This document shows, piece after piece, positions 20,674-30,889 of a stretch of DNA of 64,000 nucleotides. Position 1 is the stretch's first letter, and every line of letters begins with the position of its first letter. Position numbers and translations under genes: made by a program. The notes beneath the pieces were generated by a model. That model did not search any database. It saw nothing but the letters and a program-made list of their open reading frames with translations, and had not been told where the DNA came from. This DNA comes from Miscanthus floridulus (taxonomy: Eukaryota > Streptophyta > Magnoliopsida > Poales > Poaceae): assembly GCF_019320115.1 (NCBI RefSeq), contig NC_089593.1, positions 38,355,474 to 38,419,473 of the forward strand, given 5' to 3'.

Positions 20674-22554
20674 ATGACCAACTTTGCTGTAAACCTTGCT
20701 CCGTTCGTGCCCGATGGCCTTGAGATTGAAGACTGGGCACGGCCTGCGCGTGGAAGGATCATCATCAGTGGCAACCTGCCTCGCCGCCATGATGAGTATG
20801 CTATCGTTACAGTTCTCCCTCCCCCCTCAATAGGACAATCTGTATGATGGTATGGGTGAGGTTGTGAATGACTTTGAGGAAGAGCATCATGTTAGAGTTC
20901 TTTTCAGTTGCTTGTCACCGCTTGGGCTCTGTTTGATTCAGTTTCATTCACCGGTTGCTAGATAAGCTATGGTTAACTTAAGTCCTCATCAATTAGATGC
21001 TGTTCGTCAGATTGTGGTACAAGAGCATGATAGAGGAATCAATCTGAGAAACTGTCCTTTCACTAGAATGTGTTGGGTTATGTTTCTTGCTTTTCCGTTG
21101 GATTTCCAAACTAGAGACATCATCACTCAGGCAGTAGGGCACTTTGGAACAATCATCACCTGGACCAGCAACTCTAGGTGCAAGTCTAGGCTTCTGTTAA
21201 GGTGCAAGGTTACCTTGGTGAGCAGAATTCCAAGGAGTCTCCTGGTCTATGAAGGAAACACTAGGGGCAATAATGGCTCCTCATGGACAGTCCCGGTCTT
21301 TGTATTGGGCCCAACTCAGTTCGCTGATGAATTTGGTGCTGATGAGGATCAGATCCCCCCAAATGGCAATCCACATCCAGAGAATGCACATTTTGTTAAC
21401 GAAAATCAGAATCAACAGTTCCCTGGCTTCTTTGAGGATGTGGGTGATCTTGTTGAAGTTCAACAGGAAAATGTGGATCAGGGCTGGCAGGCGCCTCCTC
21501 CCCTAGCAGCTAAAAATGTCAACAATGGTTGGCTACCCTGGCTTCAACAAGAAGGGGACTTGGTTGATGAGAATGAGCTTGCAGCAGTGAACAACCTTGC
21601 AGATATTACTGTTGCCAATGTAGTTATGGAGCACCCCGATCAACCTCAAGACAGTGCTTCAGTATCTTTAGAAACCAGAGAATTCTTCAGAGCCCAGGGG
21701 CACCCAATCACTCTTGAACTACCTCTTCCTAAATCTGTAGACAGAGTTTTGGCAGAGAGGGCACTGGTGATCTCTCCAAACAATGTGAACGTTTTTGAGA
21801 GTGACTTTCAGGTCAGAGAAATGGCAGCTAATCTTGGGCTGCATTTGCCTTTTGGTCCAGTCCCTTCAGTGGAGATGCTTTTGACTGAATTGGCTAGGAA
21901 GGCCCAGGAGGCCCAGTTACTTCTTCCTATGAAAAACCTAGTTGTCAACATCTGCCCTGACAGCCCTAAATTGGACTCCTGGGATCTTGCTCTTGATAAT
22001 CCAAACAGGGGAAACAATGCAGAGGCCTCCACATCCTTTAGATACAAGAGGCCCAGGTTACAGCTCATTCAAGCTTTCTCTGATACTTCACCTGAAATTG
22101 AAGCCCCAAGAATGGGAGAATAAAAAGATTGTTGTCTACAACCAGGAGTTTGCTCTACAGCAGATTTTGGAGCATCTCCATCCCTCAACCCATAACCTTG
22201 CTCCCTAGGATGCTGGTATGTCTGCTGACAGCTGTGGTTGTGGTGCCACCTCTTAATGAAGATGTCAACATGGCTCCAGAGGAATCAACTGAGGGCCAAG
22301 AAGAAGATGAAATAATGGTGGAAACTACTACTCCTAGGAGAAAGAAGAGGAAAGCAAAGGAAATAACCCCTATTGTTGATGATGAGGATAGGAGAAGCTC
22401 TAGATTCAAGAAGACTGTGCTGAGAAGCATATTCTGGACCCAAGCACTCAAGAATGATCAATGGAGCAAGACCAGAAGAAATGGAGGACTGGGCCAGACT
22501 GGTGGTAGCTATATATTGTTTTATTTTGATATCTATCTTGTTTTTATGCTTTGA
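20674..22554 (+). pseudogene. L1-type LINE ORF1 (gag-like nucleic-acid-binding protein)
   Basis: The N-terminal part (20674-20847) reads MTNFAVNLAPFVPDGLEIED then WARPARGRIIISGNLPRR, as in grass LINE-encoded ORF1 proteins. After a frameshift a long clean frame (20969-22123, 384 codons) follows, with NLSPHQLDAVRQI, RCKVTLVSRIPRSLLVYEG, a long acidic Asn/Gln-rich middle and KRPRLQLIQAF at the end. A third piece, 22129-22554, is acidic then basic (TPRRKKRKAKE). No zinc knuckle is evident. The assignment rests on the endonuclease that follows in the same orientation. Confidence 0.6.
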
Positions 22555-22639
22555 CAGTTGTTTTCAGTATTTTTAAACTTTGTAAGTGGTGGTTATGTCT
22601 ATGCTACTCTATACTACTCTATGTTATCTCTATGCCACT

Positions 22640-23490
22640 CTATTTTGTCACAATGAATAGTCATTCTCGTGATTGGAATATCTTGTGCTAGAATATTAGG
22701 GGGCTTAATGATAGTGATAAGTCGGACCCTATAAGAAACAAGATTGAAGAGAGTAGTGCAAATATTTTCTGTCTTCAGGAAACCAAGAAAGAGAATTTTG
22801 ATTTGCAATTTTCATTCATAAGTTTGCTCCTAAGCATTTTGATAAAATTTGACTTTTGCTCCTCTAAGGGTGCATCTGGGGGGATCTTGGTTTGTTGATG
22901 GGCTTCTTCACACTTCGCTGTTACTATTGCTGAAACAAACCTAACCTTGTAGCCTGGACCCTTGTTATAGTGTATCGCCCTTGCAGACAACCTACCAGAG
23001 ATAATTTTGTTAGCTGGTTATATAGCTTGAATATTGAAGATGATGATCTTTGGTTGATTATTAATTGGAATTTTAATTTCTATAGATCTGCTAAAAATAG
23101 AAAAAGACCATGAGGCAATTTTAATGATTTAGTCATCTTTATTAATATCATCAGTAATCTAGGGCTCATAGAATTACCTATCAAGGGTCAAAGTTATACT
23201 TGGAGTAATATGTAGGACACCTCACTCCTTGAGCAACTTGATTGGTTCTTCACGTCAGTTGCTTGGACTAATCAGTATCCCCTTACTATTGTCCTCCCTC
23301 TTGCTAGGATTACCTCTGACCACCTTCCCTGCAAAATCCAAATTGGCATCCCAAAGGCAAATATTTTTAGGTTTGAAAATTATTGGTTTAGTCATCCTTG
23401 CTGCATTGATCAGATTTGTGGCAAGAAATTTTTGAAATCCATCTTCTCAGTAACTCAAAAGCAAATGATTCTCCCATTTGGTATATGACC
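22640..23490 (+). pseudogene. L1-type LINE ORF2 endonuclease part
   Basis: The apurinic-type endonuclease of ORF2 is recognised from WNILC then NIRGLNDSDKSDPIRNKIEE near 22675-22755 and CLQETKKE near 22770. Further pieces follow in shifted frames: VYRPCRQPTRDNFVSW near 22970 and GQSYTWSN near 23190. Stops and frameshifts are frequent. The polymerase core is missing, because the sequence passes near 23500 to the far C-terminal part, an internal deletion. Confidence 0.7.
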
Positions 23491-23499
23491 TGCTCAAGG

Positions 23500-23800
23500 T
23501 GAAGGATTTATACCTTCATTAGGGTAGAAGTATCAAAATCAAGAATGGACAGAAACCTAGATTTTGGTCTGACCCATGGTTATATGACAAACCCATCTAA
23601 GATTAATCCTATTCAATTCTATACAATCTTTGTGATTAGAAAGGGGTAACTTTTGCAAATGTAAAGAATAGGAAGACCCACATTACATTCAGGAGATGGC
23701 AAATGTAAAGAATAGGAAGACCCAAATTTCATTCATGGCTCACTCATTATTTGTAGATAGACACTCTGAATTTTAAACTTGAAAATTCTGATGATGTCAT
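23500..23800 (+). pseudogene. L1-type LINE ORF2 distal fragment after internal deletion
   Basis: SIKIKNGQKPRFWSDPWLYD near 23523-23583 corresponds to the linker before zf-RVT, followed by CD-KGVTFANVKNRK near 23630 and ITFRRW near 23682. It is joined directly to endonuclease sequence, so most of reverse transcriptase has been lost. Confidence 0.6.
23655..23724. repeat. 44-bp period direct duplication in LINE fragment
   Basis: The 26-bp segment starting GCAAATGTAAAGAATAGGAA occurs at 23655 and 23699. It is a local duplication within the LINE remnant. Confidence 0.85.
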
Positions 23801-23893
23801 ATATATGAATTTTAAACTAGAGACAATCTTCCAAGATAAGTCTGTCAAAAGCATGTCAATAACAAGTGTCAAGTGGTTTAGATTATTAGCCAC

Positions 23894-23992
23894 ATTCATT
23901 AATAAGTACATTCAGATAACAGCCATATTTATTAACAACTACATTCGAATAACGGACACATTTATTGACAACTACATTCAGATAACAGCCAC
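23894..23992. repeat. 33-bp tandem repeat, three units
   Basis: Three consecutive 33-bp units (23894, 23927, 23960), each close to ATTTATTAACAACTACATTC plus 13 bases, then a partial fourth. The period is a multiple of three, so the plus strand shows an 11-residue repeat (FINNYIRITDT type). I see no gene here and treat it as a minisatellite in the 3' flank of the GRF passenger gene. Confidence 0.9.
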
Positions 23993-24069
23993 ATTTAGAT
24001 AACAACTATCTACATCACATGACCAAACCATGACAATGCCAACTAAACTCACAGTGCTGAGACCTAGAC

Positions 24070-24647
24070 CTAACTAATCTGACAAGTAAACACTGGTGGA
24101 GACTTGTTTCCCTTAGCAATCTCTTCCTTGATCTCTTCCTTCGCTTCCAGGATCTTGACCATCATTTCACCAAGCTGGACCTTCATCTCACACTTCTCCA
24201 GCTTCAACTGACACATCTTAAGTTTTAGGTCGCCATTGACCTCTTCTGCAACTGCTTTGACTTCTTCGGTAGGATATACTGCCTCCACTTTGGGACCTCC
24301 AGTGCTCTGCTCTCCATCACCAGCCAACAATGCAGTCAACTGTCCTTACCTGGCCAACATCTTCAGATGCTCCTCATATTCATCTTCCCAGAAGAAAAAA
24401 GGATAGCCCGAATTCCTCTGAAGCCAAAATGAAATCAAGATCCAGATGCAGCTCAGCAGCAACCAAGAATCAAACTTTCGAAACCCTAACTTACCTTATG
24501 GAAGGGGCAACAGTAAAAAACTTGATTTCGGCTATGCTCCTACGTTGAAGCCCACTGCACCACCCTCCGCCACCTGCATTCCAAGCATATGATGAGAGGG
24601 AGGTTAAGCATGCGCTGATTCAGGCCTGGGCCGGTGTGCTGCGCCAT
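24070..24647 (-). pseudogene. GRF-type zinc-finger passenger gene, two exons
   Basis: Exon 1 24647-24495 (ATG at 24647) and exon 2 24417-24070, with GT (TAAGGTAAG) and AG (CTTCAG/AGG) borders, join in phase 0 to 166 codons. Residues 18-75 fit a GRF zinc finger: CLEC, then VFYCCPFHK, then SGYPFFFWEDEYEEHL. The C-terminal half is a charged helix (KLKMCQLKLEKCEMKVQLGE). Two in-frame stops (TAG at 24542-24540 and TAA near 24348) are each explained by CAG/CAA changes. GRF domains bind single-stranded nucleic acid in other proteins; the role here is unknown. It sits just inside a CACTA-type right end, as the other passenger gene does. Confidence 0.65.
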
Positions 24648-24774
24648 GGAGGAGATCGATAGTGGAGGGCGCAGGCAACAGTAGAGGGGGGAGAGAGCGA
24701 GAGGAGCAGGGGAGAGAGCAAGACGAGCAGAGATGTGACTGAGAGAGAGCGAAGGATGATCCAAGGGTATAATA

Positions 24775-25020
24775 TATATTTTTTATTCTCACAGATGCGT
24801 GTTATTATTTTCACTTTTTAACATTTAAAACCGCCAATTATTTGAACTCATGAACATAGCGCAATGGTAACACACCAACTTGTGGACCCGAAGGTATCAG
24901 GTTCGATCCTGGGCGTAACACAATTTTTTGCTCATTTTTTATTATTACAAACGCATCTTCATCCTTTTTCTTTTTGCGTTATTATTACAGACACGTTTTC
25001 ATCCTTTTTTCCTTTTACGC
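24775..25020. repeat. CACTA-type right-hand subterminal region, second copy
   Basis: Contains CACAGATGCGTGTTATTATT (24780-24800), ATTATTACAAACGCATC (near 24940) and ATTATTACAGACACG (near 24980), with a tRNA-like segment in between. It has the same order as 14200-14455 but is clearly diverged from it. Confidence 0.55.
24852..24921 (+). other. tRNA-like sequence (A box and B box) in CACTA end, copy 2
   Basis: A box TAGCGCAATGG (24857-24867) and B-box-like GGTTCGATCCT (24900-24910), again 43 bp apart. The B box lacks one T relative to GGTTCGANTCC, and the T arm closes only four pairs. The segment is flanked on the right by ATTTTTT and ATTATTACA(A/G)ACGCA as in copy 1. It is not a functional tRNA gene. 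Confidence 0.6.
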
Positions 25021-25539
25021 GCCCTGTTTTGCTAAGGCTAGAAGCTCACTGGCATTCCTTCAGCACATTTTTTTGTCCAAGTCCCCGCACCGGCGATTCT
25101 AGGGTTCCACCGGTGTCCAAGCACATTCGCCTGCCGTCCTTCGCCATCGCACGGCTGCCCGCCGTTAACCGTTGTTGCCGCCGCATACCACAACCGTCAT
25201 TACCATCTGCGCGCCACTATACGCCCGCCTCCATCTCTAACTCCATCTGCCACCATCCTCTAGCCACACTCCCCAATGAATGTCAGCCAAGGAGGTTAGT
25301 TCTGGCTAGGAGGCGACCTAATCTGGCGAGGTGGTGCCGGTGGAGGCCCAGCGTCCCCTCCTCAAGCCCTTCCAACCTCGACCTCTTCACGTGCTGGGAC
25401 CCCACCGTTGGGTGCCCCGCCACCTCTCCAAGCTCGCCTCTACGTGCCTAGTGTTGCGCTACCGCCACCACTACTCCAAGGTCAACATCGTAGGTATTCA
25501 ACTTCTTTCCCTCTATTATTTGTTCTTTCAATATGGAAT
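25021..25539. other. GC-rich stretch, no gene assigned
   Basis: C-rich sequence with a 195-codon plus-strand frame (24864-25451) lacking any recognised domain. A splice-donor-like ATCGTAG/GTATTC lies near 25490. It resembles the 5' leader seen at 1-258. The Tat element inserted at 25540. Confidence 0.35.
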
Positions 25540-26012
25540 TGTGGGGGGTACGGCCTCGGATACCCACGATAGACCACATGGGCTGCACCCCTAGGGGCGG
25601 CCTAGCCCACAAGACGAAGCCTTGTGGGGCACGACGCTGCTCGGCGCGTCCCGCAAGACACCGGGAAGATATCCTAAAGATACTACGAGATTTGTTAGGA
25701 TACGTATGATCCCATGATTCCTGTAATCTATTATTACTTTCCGGTTATCTCCTAGATCTAACCAACTTGCAACTCTGCCCACTGGACTATATAAGGCAGT
25801 CAGGGACCCCCTCCAAACACACGCAATGTCATACGATAGCCAATACAATCAAATAGACCACATGAGTAGGGTATTACGTCGAGCAGACGGCCTGAACCTG
25901 TCTAACTCTTATGTCTCTGTTGCCTTCTTGTTCTCGATTATACGCATCTCTGTCGATCAATCTACCTTCGTGGGATACCCCTCGGAGGACTGCCGATGAT
26001 ATTCTATCAATA
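25540..26012 (+). repeat. Tat gypsy 5' LTR
   Basis: Starts TGTGGGGGGTACGGCC. Its end ATTCTATCAATA aligns with ATTCTGTCGACA of the 3' LTR, so the terminal CA has mutated. A TATA box (CTATATAAGG) is at 25788-25797. It has a short GC insertion (GCACCCCTAGGGGC) absent from the 3' LTR. Confidence 0.93.
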
Positions 26013-26032
26013 GTTGTCGTGCCAGGTAGGGG
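26013..26032 (+). promoter_or_regulatory. Probable primer binding site region of Tat element
   Basis: GTTGTCGTGCCAGGTAGGGG directly after the LTR resembles the GGCGCGCCAGGTAGGGG sequence often seen after LTRs of grass gypsy elements. Which tRNA it pairs with was not determined. Confidence 0.45.
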
Positions 26033-26109
26033 TGTGCATGTTGTTTCCATGTCAAACAAGATGGTATGTTTTGCAGGATCTTCGTCCCTCCCACAGCTCA
26101 GCTAGATCT

Positions 26110-27850
26110 TCATGGTCGGATCGATCTACTGGATCATCCATGTGATGGAGTCGGAGAGCTCATCGAGCTGGTGTAGATCAATACTGTGCCGATCACCCCA
26201 ACACCTGCGACTATAGATTCGATCTCGGATCCGCCTCCGAGGTCGTCTTCACCGACAATTCGCCTCCCGCTTCCCTGCTTCTCGAGGAGGCAAATCAACA
26301 ACGATGATCTGATCGCATCCATCAATCAGGTTGGCCAGAAGCTCGCCGATTGCCTCTCCATCGCAAAATCGGCCCTAACCACTCTAGTCCTACGCCGACC
26401 ACCCTCTGATTCGAATCTATTGGAGGTGGATTAGGAAACTCTAGGGGTTACGGCCCTACCCTTAGGGCTCACCAGCATCGCTGCCACCTATCAAGATGCC
26501 CTAAGGAGTAACTTCGTCAACCAGGTGGGAGATATCTATCCTCACATCGACTAGATCACCGACCAGCTCTCACCAACTGTCAACATGCTACACGTCGGCC
26601 GATGCCTCGAAGCATCCCTCCAAACCATCCTAGCGACGCACTGCCAGGTCAACGAGATCCGCCAGGATTAGAGACCTTGCTACTCCATGAGCTCGATTCA
26701 CCGATCCGCTGTGCCGAGGTCTAATCGCTGCCCTAACTAAAGTCGTTTCGCCGACTAGCACCACAACGATGGACAATCTCTAGGGGGAGCTAGGGGCAAC
26801 CGCATCGACCACCCTTGCTAACACGACCAGGAAGTCGACCAGGACATCCGAGCATACATCAACAATCTCTGAGACTCAGCGCTCCTGCTGTTTCTCTCGC
26901 CATGAAGAAGAAGTACACCGCCGTCAAGAGTACGAGCAAGAGTTTAGTAATCCGGACTCAGCGCTCCTACCGTTCAACGTTGACAACACCGTAGATCATG
27001 ACGGCGACGATCGGGTCCTGAGCATTCACGAGGGCACTCCAAACATTCCAGTGGCCCTGTGGTTTCAAAATCACTAGGGTCGAGCCCTATGAGGGATGGA
27101 TGAACCCCACACAGTGGCTACAAGCTTATGCCATTGCTGTGCATGCCACCAGGGGAGATACCAGCGTCATGGCAAACTATCTCCCCATCATGCTCACGCC
27201 AACTATGATGAACTGATTCACAAGCCTCGCCCCGGACTCCATTGGATCCTGGAAAGAGCTGAAGAAGGTCTTCACCGACAACTACATGGCTACATGTACT
27301 CGGCCGGGCACCAAGCATGATCTAAACTGCATCTACCAGAAGTCGTCCGAGCTCCTCCATAGCTACATTAGACGCTTTTCTGAGATGAGGAATTCTATTC
27401 CTAACATCACAGAAGCTGAGGTCATCACCGCCTTCGTCCGAGGACTCCATCACTACGACCTCCGCTCCAAGTTCAATCACAAGCCGCCTACAGGGATTAG
27501 CGAGATGATTACGACTGCCGATCAGTACATCGACGCCGAAGAGGCCAAAGTACGCTTTAATGAGGATGCGGGCACTCATCGCCCAACTCGCTGCAGTGAT
27601 GAGTGACCCGACGACCGACGCCACAGCGACCACCGCTACAACGACCGTAGTCACCATCGTGACAGTGGCCATGACCGGCCAGAAGGGTCCAAATCTAGTC
27701 AATATCACCATCGCCGACCAGACCACATCATCATAGCCATTGATAAACCTCATGCCAAGCGCAACTACGATGAGCAGTACAAGAAGATTCTCAAAGGCAT
27801 GTGCCCTCTCCACAAAAATAGCAAGCATAAGATGAAGGACTGCCTTGGCT
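26110..27850 (+). pseudogene. Tat gypsy gag
   Basis: Capsid protein gene. The recognisable retrotransposon gag domain is at 27070-27600: YEGWMNPTQWLQAYAIAVHA, a TGA near 27217, WKELKKVFTDNYMATCTRPG, then HSYIRRFSEMRNSIPNI and AFVRGLHHYDLRSKF. A histidine/arginine-rich stretch follows, and a zinc-knuckle-like CPLHKNSKHKMKDC near 27797. The N-terminal third (26110-27060) has many stops. The start codon cannot be fixed. Confidence 0.85.
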
Positions 27851-27949
27851 TGGCTAAGGAGTTCTAGGCTAAAAAGCCGGATGACGACAACAACGACGGA
27901 GCCAGAGACCACCGACCACCTAGGGGCAACAACAACACCTTCTAGGATC

Positions 27950-28780
27950 ATGAAAAAGTGGTCGCCACCATCTTCGGGGGCCTCGCCGCCTCCGAGAGCA
28001 GAAGAGATCGGAAGCTCACCGCCCGCCGTGTGCTCACCGTCAATGCGGAAGACGCCATCGCCAACCCCAGCTATCGCCCCTGGTCTGAGGTCCCCATCAC
28101 CTTCAGTAGGGCCGACCAGTCGGTGGACATCCCTTACATAGGGCTTTTCCCCCTCGTTCTTGATGCAACTGTCAGGAAAGTGTTTTTCAGAAAAGTACTC
28201 ATCGACGGCGAAAGCGCCCTAAACCTCCTCTTCGCTGGAGCCCTAAGGAGCTAGGCCTCGGGATAAGAGACCTTGCACCCTTCGACTCCTCCTTTTGGGG
28301 TGTGGTACCTGACAGGGCATCCAAACCGCTTGGACATATCACCCTCCCAGTACAGTTCGGCACGGCTAGCAACTACCGCGTCGAGCACATCAACTTCTAC
28401 GTCGCCAACTTCAACACCGCCTACCATGCCATACTTGGTCGGCCAGCTCTGGCCAAGTTCATGGCCATACCGCACTATGCCTATCTAGTGCTAAAGATGC
28501 CTTCGCCTATAGGAGTCCTAGCCCTATGGGCCAACCTCTCTATCGCCTATGCCTGCGAGACAGAGAGTCTCACCCTCGCCGAAGCCACCGACCTCTCCAT
28601 CTAGATGGCTAGCGTGCTCACCGATGCCAAGACGGTGCCCACCGATGACCTAGAGATCCCAGTGCTGGAGCCTCAATGTGCCTTTGCCAAGTCCAAGGAA
28701 ACCAACGAGGTTGGCCTCGGCCTTGATGACCCCTCCAAGACCATGAAGATTAGGGCTCACCTCGACCCAAATAGGAAAGC
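27950..28780 (+). pseudogene. Tat gypsy aspartic protease
   Basis: Preceded by RVLTVNAEDA and FSRADQSVDIPYIG. The active site is KVLIDGESALNLLFA near 28190-28235, where the usual DGGSALN has Gly changed to Glu. After a frameshift near 28254 it continues in another phase with GTASNYRVEHINFYVANFN and YHAILGRPALAKFMAIPHYA. A second shift near 28790 restores the original phase. It would not be active. Confidence 0.85.
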
Positions 28781-28799
28781 ACGCTCATCTCCTTCCTAC

Positions 28800-30140
28800 A
28801 TGCAACGTCGGCGTGTTTGCTTGGAAACCTGTAGACATGCTGGGGGTACCACGGGAGAAGATCGAGCACTCCTTGAATGTCTCGCCGACCACCAAACCGA
28901 TCAAGCAGAAACTCCGACGATTCATGCCAGACAAGAAGGAGGATATTAGGGTAGAAATAAAACAGCTCCTAGCAGCCAGATTTATTAAAGAAGTGTATCA
29001 TCCTAAGTGGTTAGCAAACCCTATTCTCGTTCAAAAAAAGAATAAAGAATAGAGAATGTGCGTTGATTACACTGATCTCAACAAACACTGCCCTAAAGAC
29101 CCCTTCGGTCTGCCTCAAATAGATGAGGTTGTAGACCCCACCACTGGCTATGATCTACTCTCCTTCCTCGACTATTACTATGGCTATCACCAGATATCCC
29201 TGAAAGAGGACGACCAGATTAAAACATCATTCATCACGCCTTTTGGTGCGTATTGCTATACCACCATGTCCTTTGGACTAAAGAATGTCGGGGCGACCTA
29301 CCAAAGGGCCATCTAGATGTGCCTCAATCAACAGATAGGCCACAATGTAAAAGCTTACATCGACGATATGGTCGTCAAGTCCAAGACTGCCGACAACCTC
29401 ATCGCCGACCTTGAAGAAACGTTCGCCAACCTGAAATGATATAGATGGAAGTTGAACCCTTCAAAGTGCATCTTTGGAGTTCCATCCGGCATACTCCTGG
29501 GCTACATCATCAGCGCCCGTGGCATCGAGCCCAACCCCAACAAGGTCTCCGCCATCACCAACATGAAATGGCCAACCTACGTAAAGGACATACAAAAGCT
29601 TATAGGCTGCATGGCTGCTCTCAGCCGCTTTATATCGTGCCTCGGCAAAAAGGGACTACCATTCTTCAAACTTCTCAAGGCCTCCAAGCGCTTCTCCTAG
29701 TCAAATGAGGCAGATAAAGCTTTTGAGTAGCTCAAGTTGTTTCTAACGAAGCCTCCGATCATGACGGCGCCTCGACCAGACGAAACTCTACTGATCTATA
29801 TCGCCGCCACTTCTCGTGTCGGTAGCATAGCTATCGTTGTCGAATGCGAGGAGGCCTAACACGCCTATAAGGTGCAACATTTGGTATACTTCATCAGTGA
29901 GGTCCTTAATGAGCCCAAAACTCGTTATCCTCAAGTTCAAAAACTGCTATACGCTATTCTGGTCACATCACACAAGCTTCGCCATTACTTCGAGTATTAC
30001 AAGATTGCCATGGTCACCGAGTTCCCTCTAGGGGACATCCTCCACAACAAAGAGGCCAACGGCCACATCATCAAGTGGGCTATCGAGCTTGGCACTTACT
30101 CCATTGAATTCAGAAGCAAGCATACCATCAAGTCATAGGC
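28800..30140 (+). pseudogene. Tat gypsy reverse transcriptase and RNase H
   Basis: RT begins GVFAWKPVDMLGVPREKIEH, then ANPILVQKKNKE, a TAG, CVDYTDLNKHCPKDPFGLPQ, and the catalytic YIDDMVVKSK near 29356-29385. SKCIFGV and CMAALSRFISCLGKKGLPFF follow. RNase H (29700-30140) has YIAATSRVGSIAIV and [19 protein letters not shown]. At least six in-frame stops are present, most of them TAG where Gln or Trp is usual. The frame itself is maintained from 28813 onward. Confidence 0.93.
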
Positions 30141-30189
30141 GCTCGCTAACTTCATCGCTGAGTGGACCAAGATCCAAGAGCCCATCCCC

Positions 30190-30620
30190 GCTACTTGCCC
30201 CGAGAACTAGGTGATGTACTTCGATGGTGCCCTTAACATCAATGGTGTTGGTGCTAGCATTTTATTCATTATGTCGACCAAAGACAAGCTCCCATATGTT
30301 CTCCGAATACATTTTCCAGCCTCCAACAACACCGCCGAATATGAAGCATGTCTCCACGAACTCCGTATAGCCGTCGAGCTCGGCATCAAACACCTCATGG
30401 TATACGAAGACTCCGTGCTGGTCATCAATTAGCTCAACAAAGACTGGTCCTGCTTCAATGAAAAGATGGATGCATATTGCACCGAAATCAGGAAACTCGA
30501 AGGAAAGTTCTATGGTATCTAGTACCACCATGTGGTACGAGATCAAAATTAGCTCACCGACCACCTATCTAAGATAGTCTCTTCTCGCGCCACGATTCCA
30601 CCTAGGGTCTTCATTCAAGA
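30190..30620 (+). pseudogene. Second (archaeal-type) RNase H of Tat element
   Basis: After the normal RNase H, YFDGALNINGVGASILF (catalytic Asp) near 30217 and ASNNTAEYEACLHELRIAVE (Glu) near 30321-30380 define a second RNase H of the archaeal type. In plants it is found only in the Tat clade of gypsy elements. Stops lie near 30430 and 30520. Confidence 0.88.
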
Positions 30621-30889
30621 CCTCTTTATGCCGTCTATTAAGGAAGAGAAGGAAGTTCAAGAAATGCCCCCTACCGAGCAATTGGTACTTACAGTACCTT
30701 CACTGGCCGCCAACTGGAGGGAACAGTTCATCAAGTACCTCACCAGCGCTGGCGTACCTGCCAACAAGACTGAAACTAAATGCCTAATCTATCGAAGCAA
30801 GCATTACGTGGTGGTAGATGGGTACTTGATGAGGAAAAGTGCCAAGGAAGGGATACTGCAGAAATGCATCACCCAAGAAGAGGGAGTGA

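Noticed and set aside
24852..24921. A genuine tRNA gene
   Set aside because: A and B boxes are present, but the acceptor and D arms do not pair properly and the T loop is one base short.
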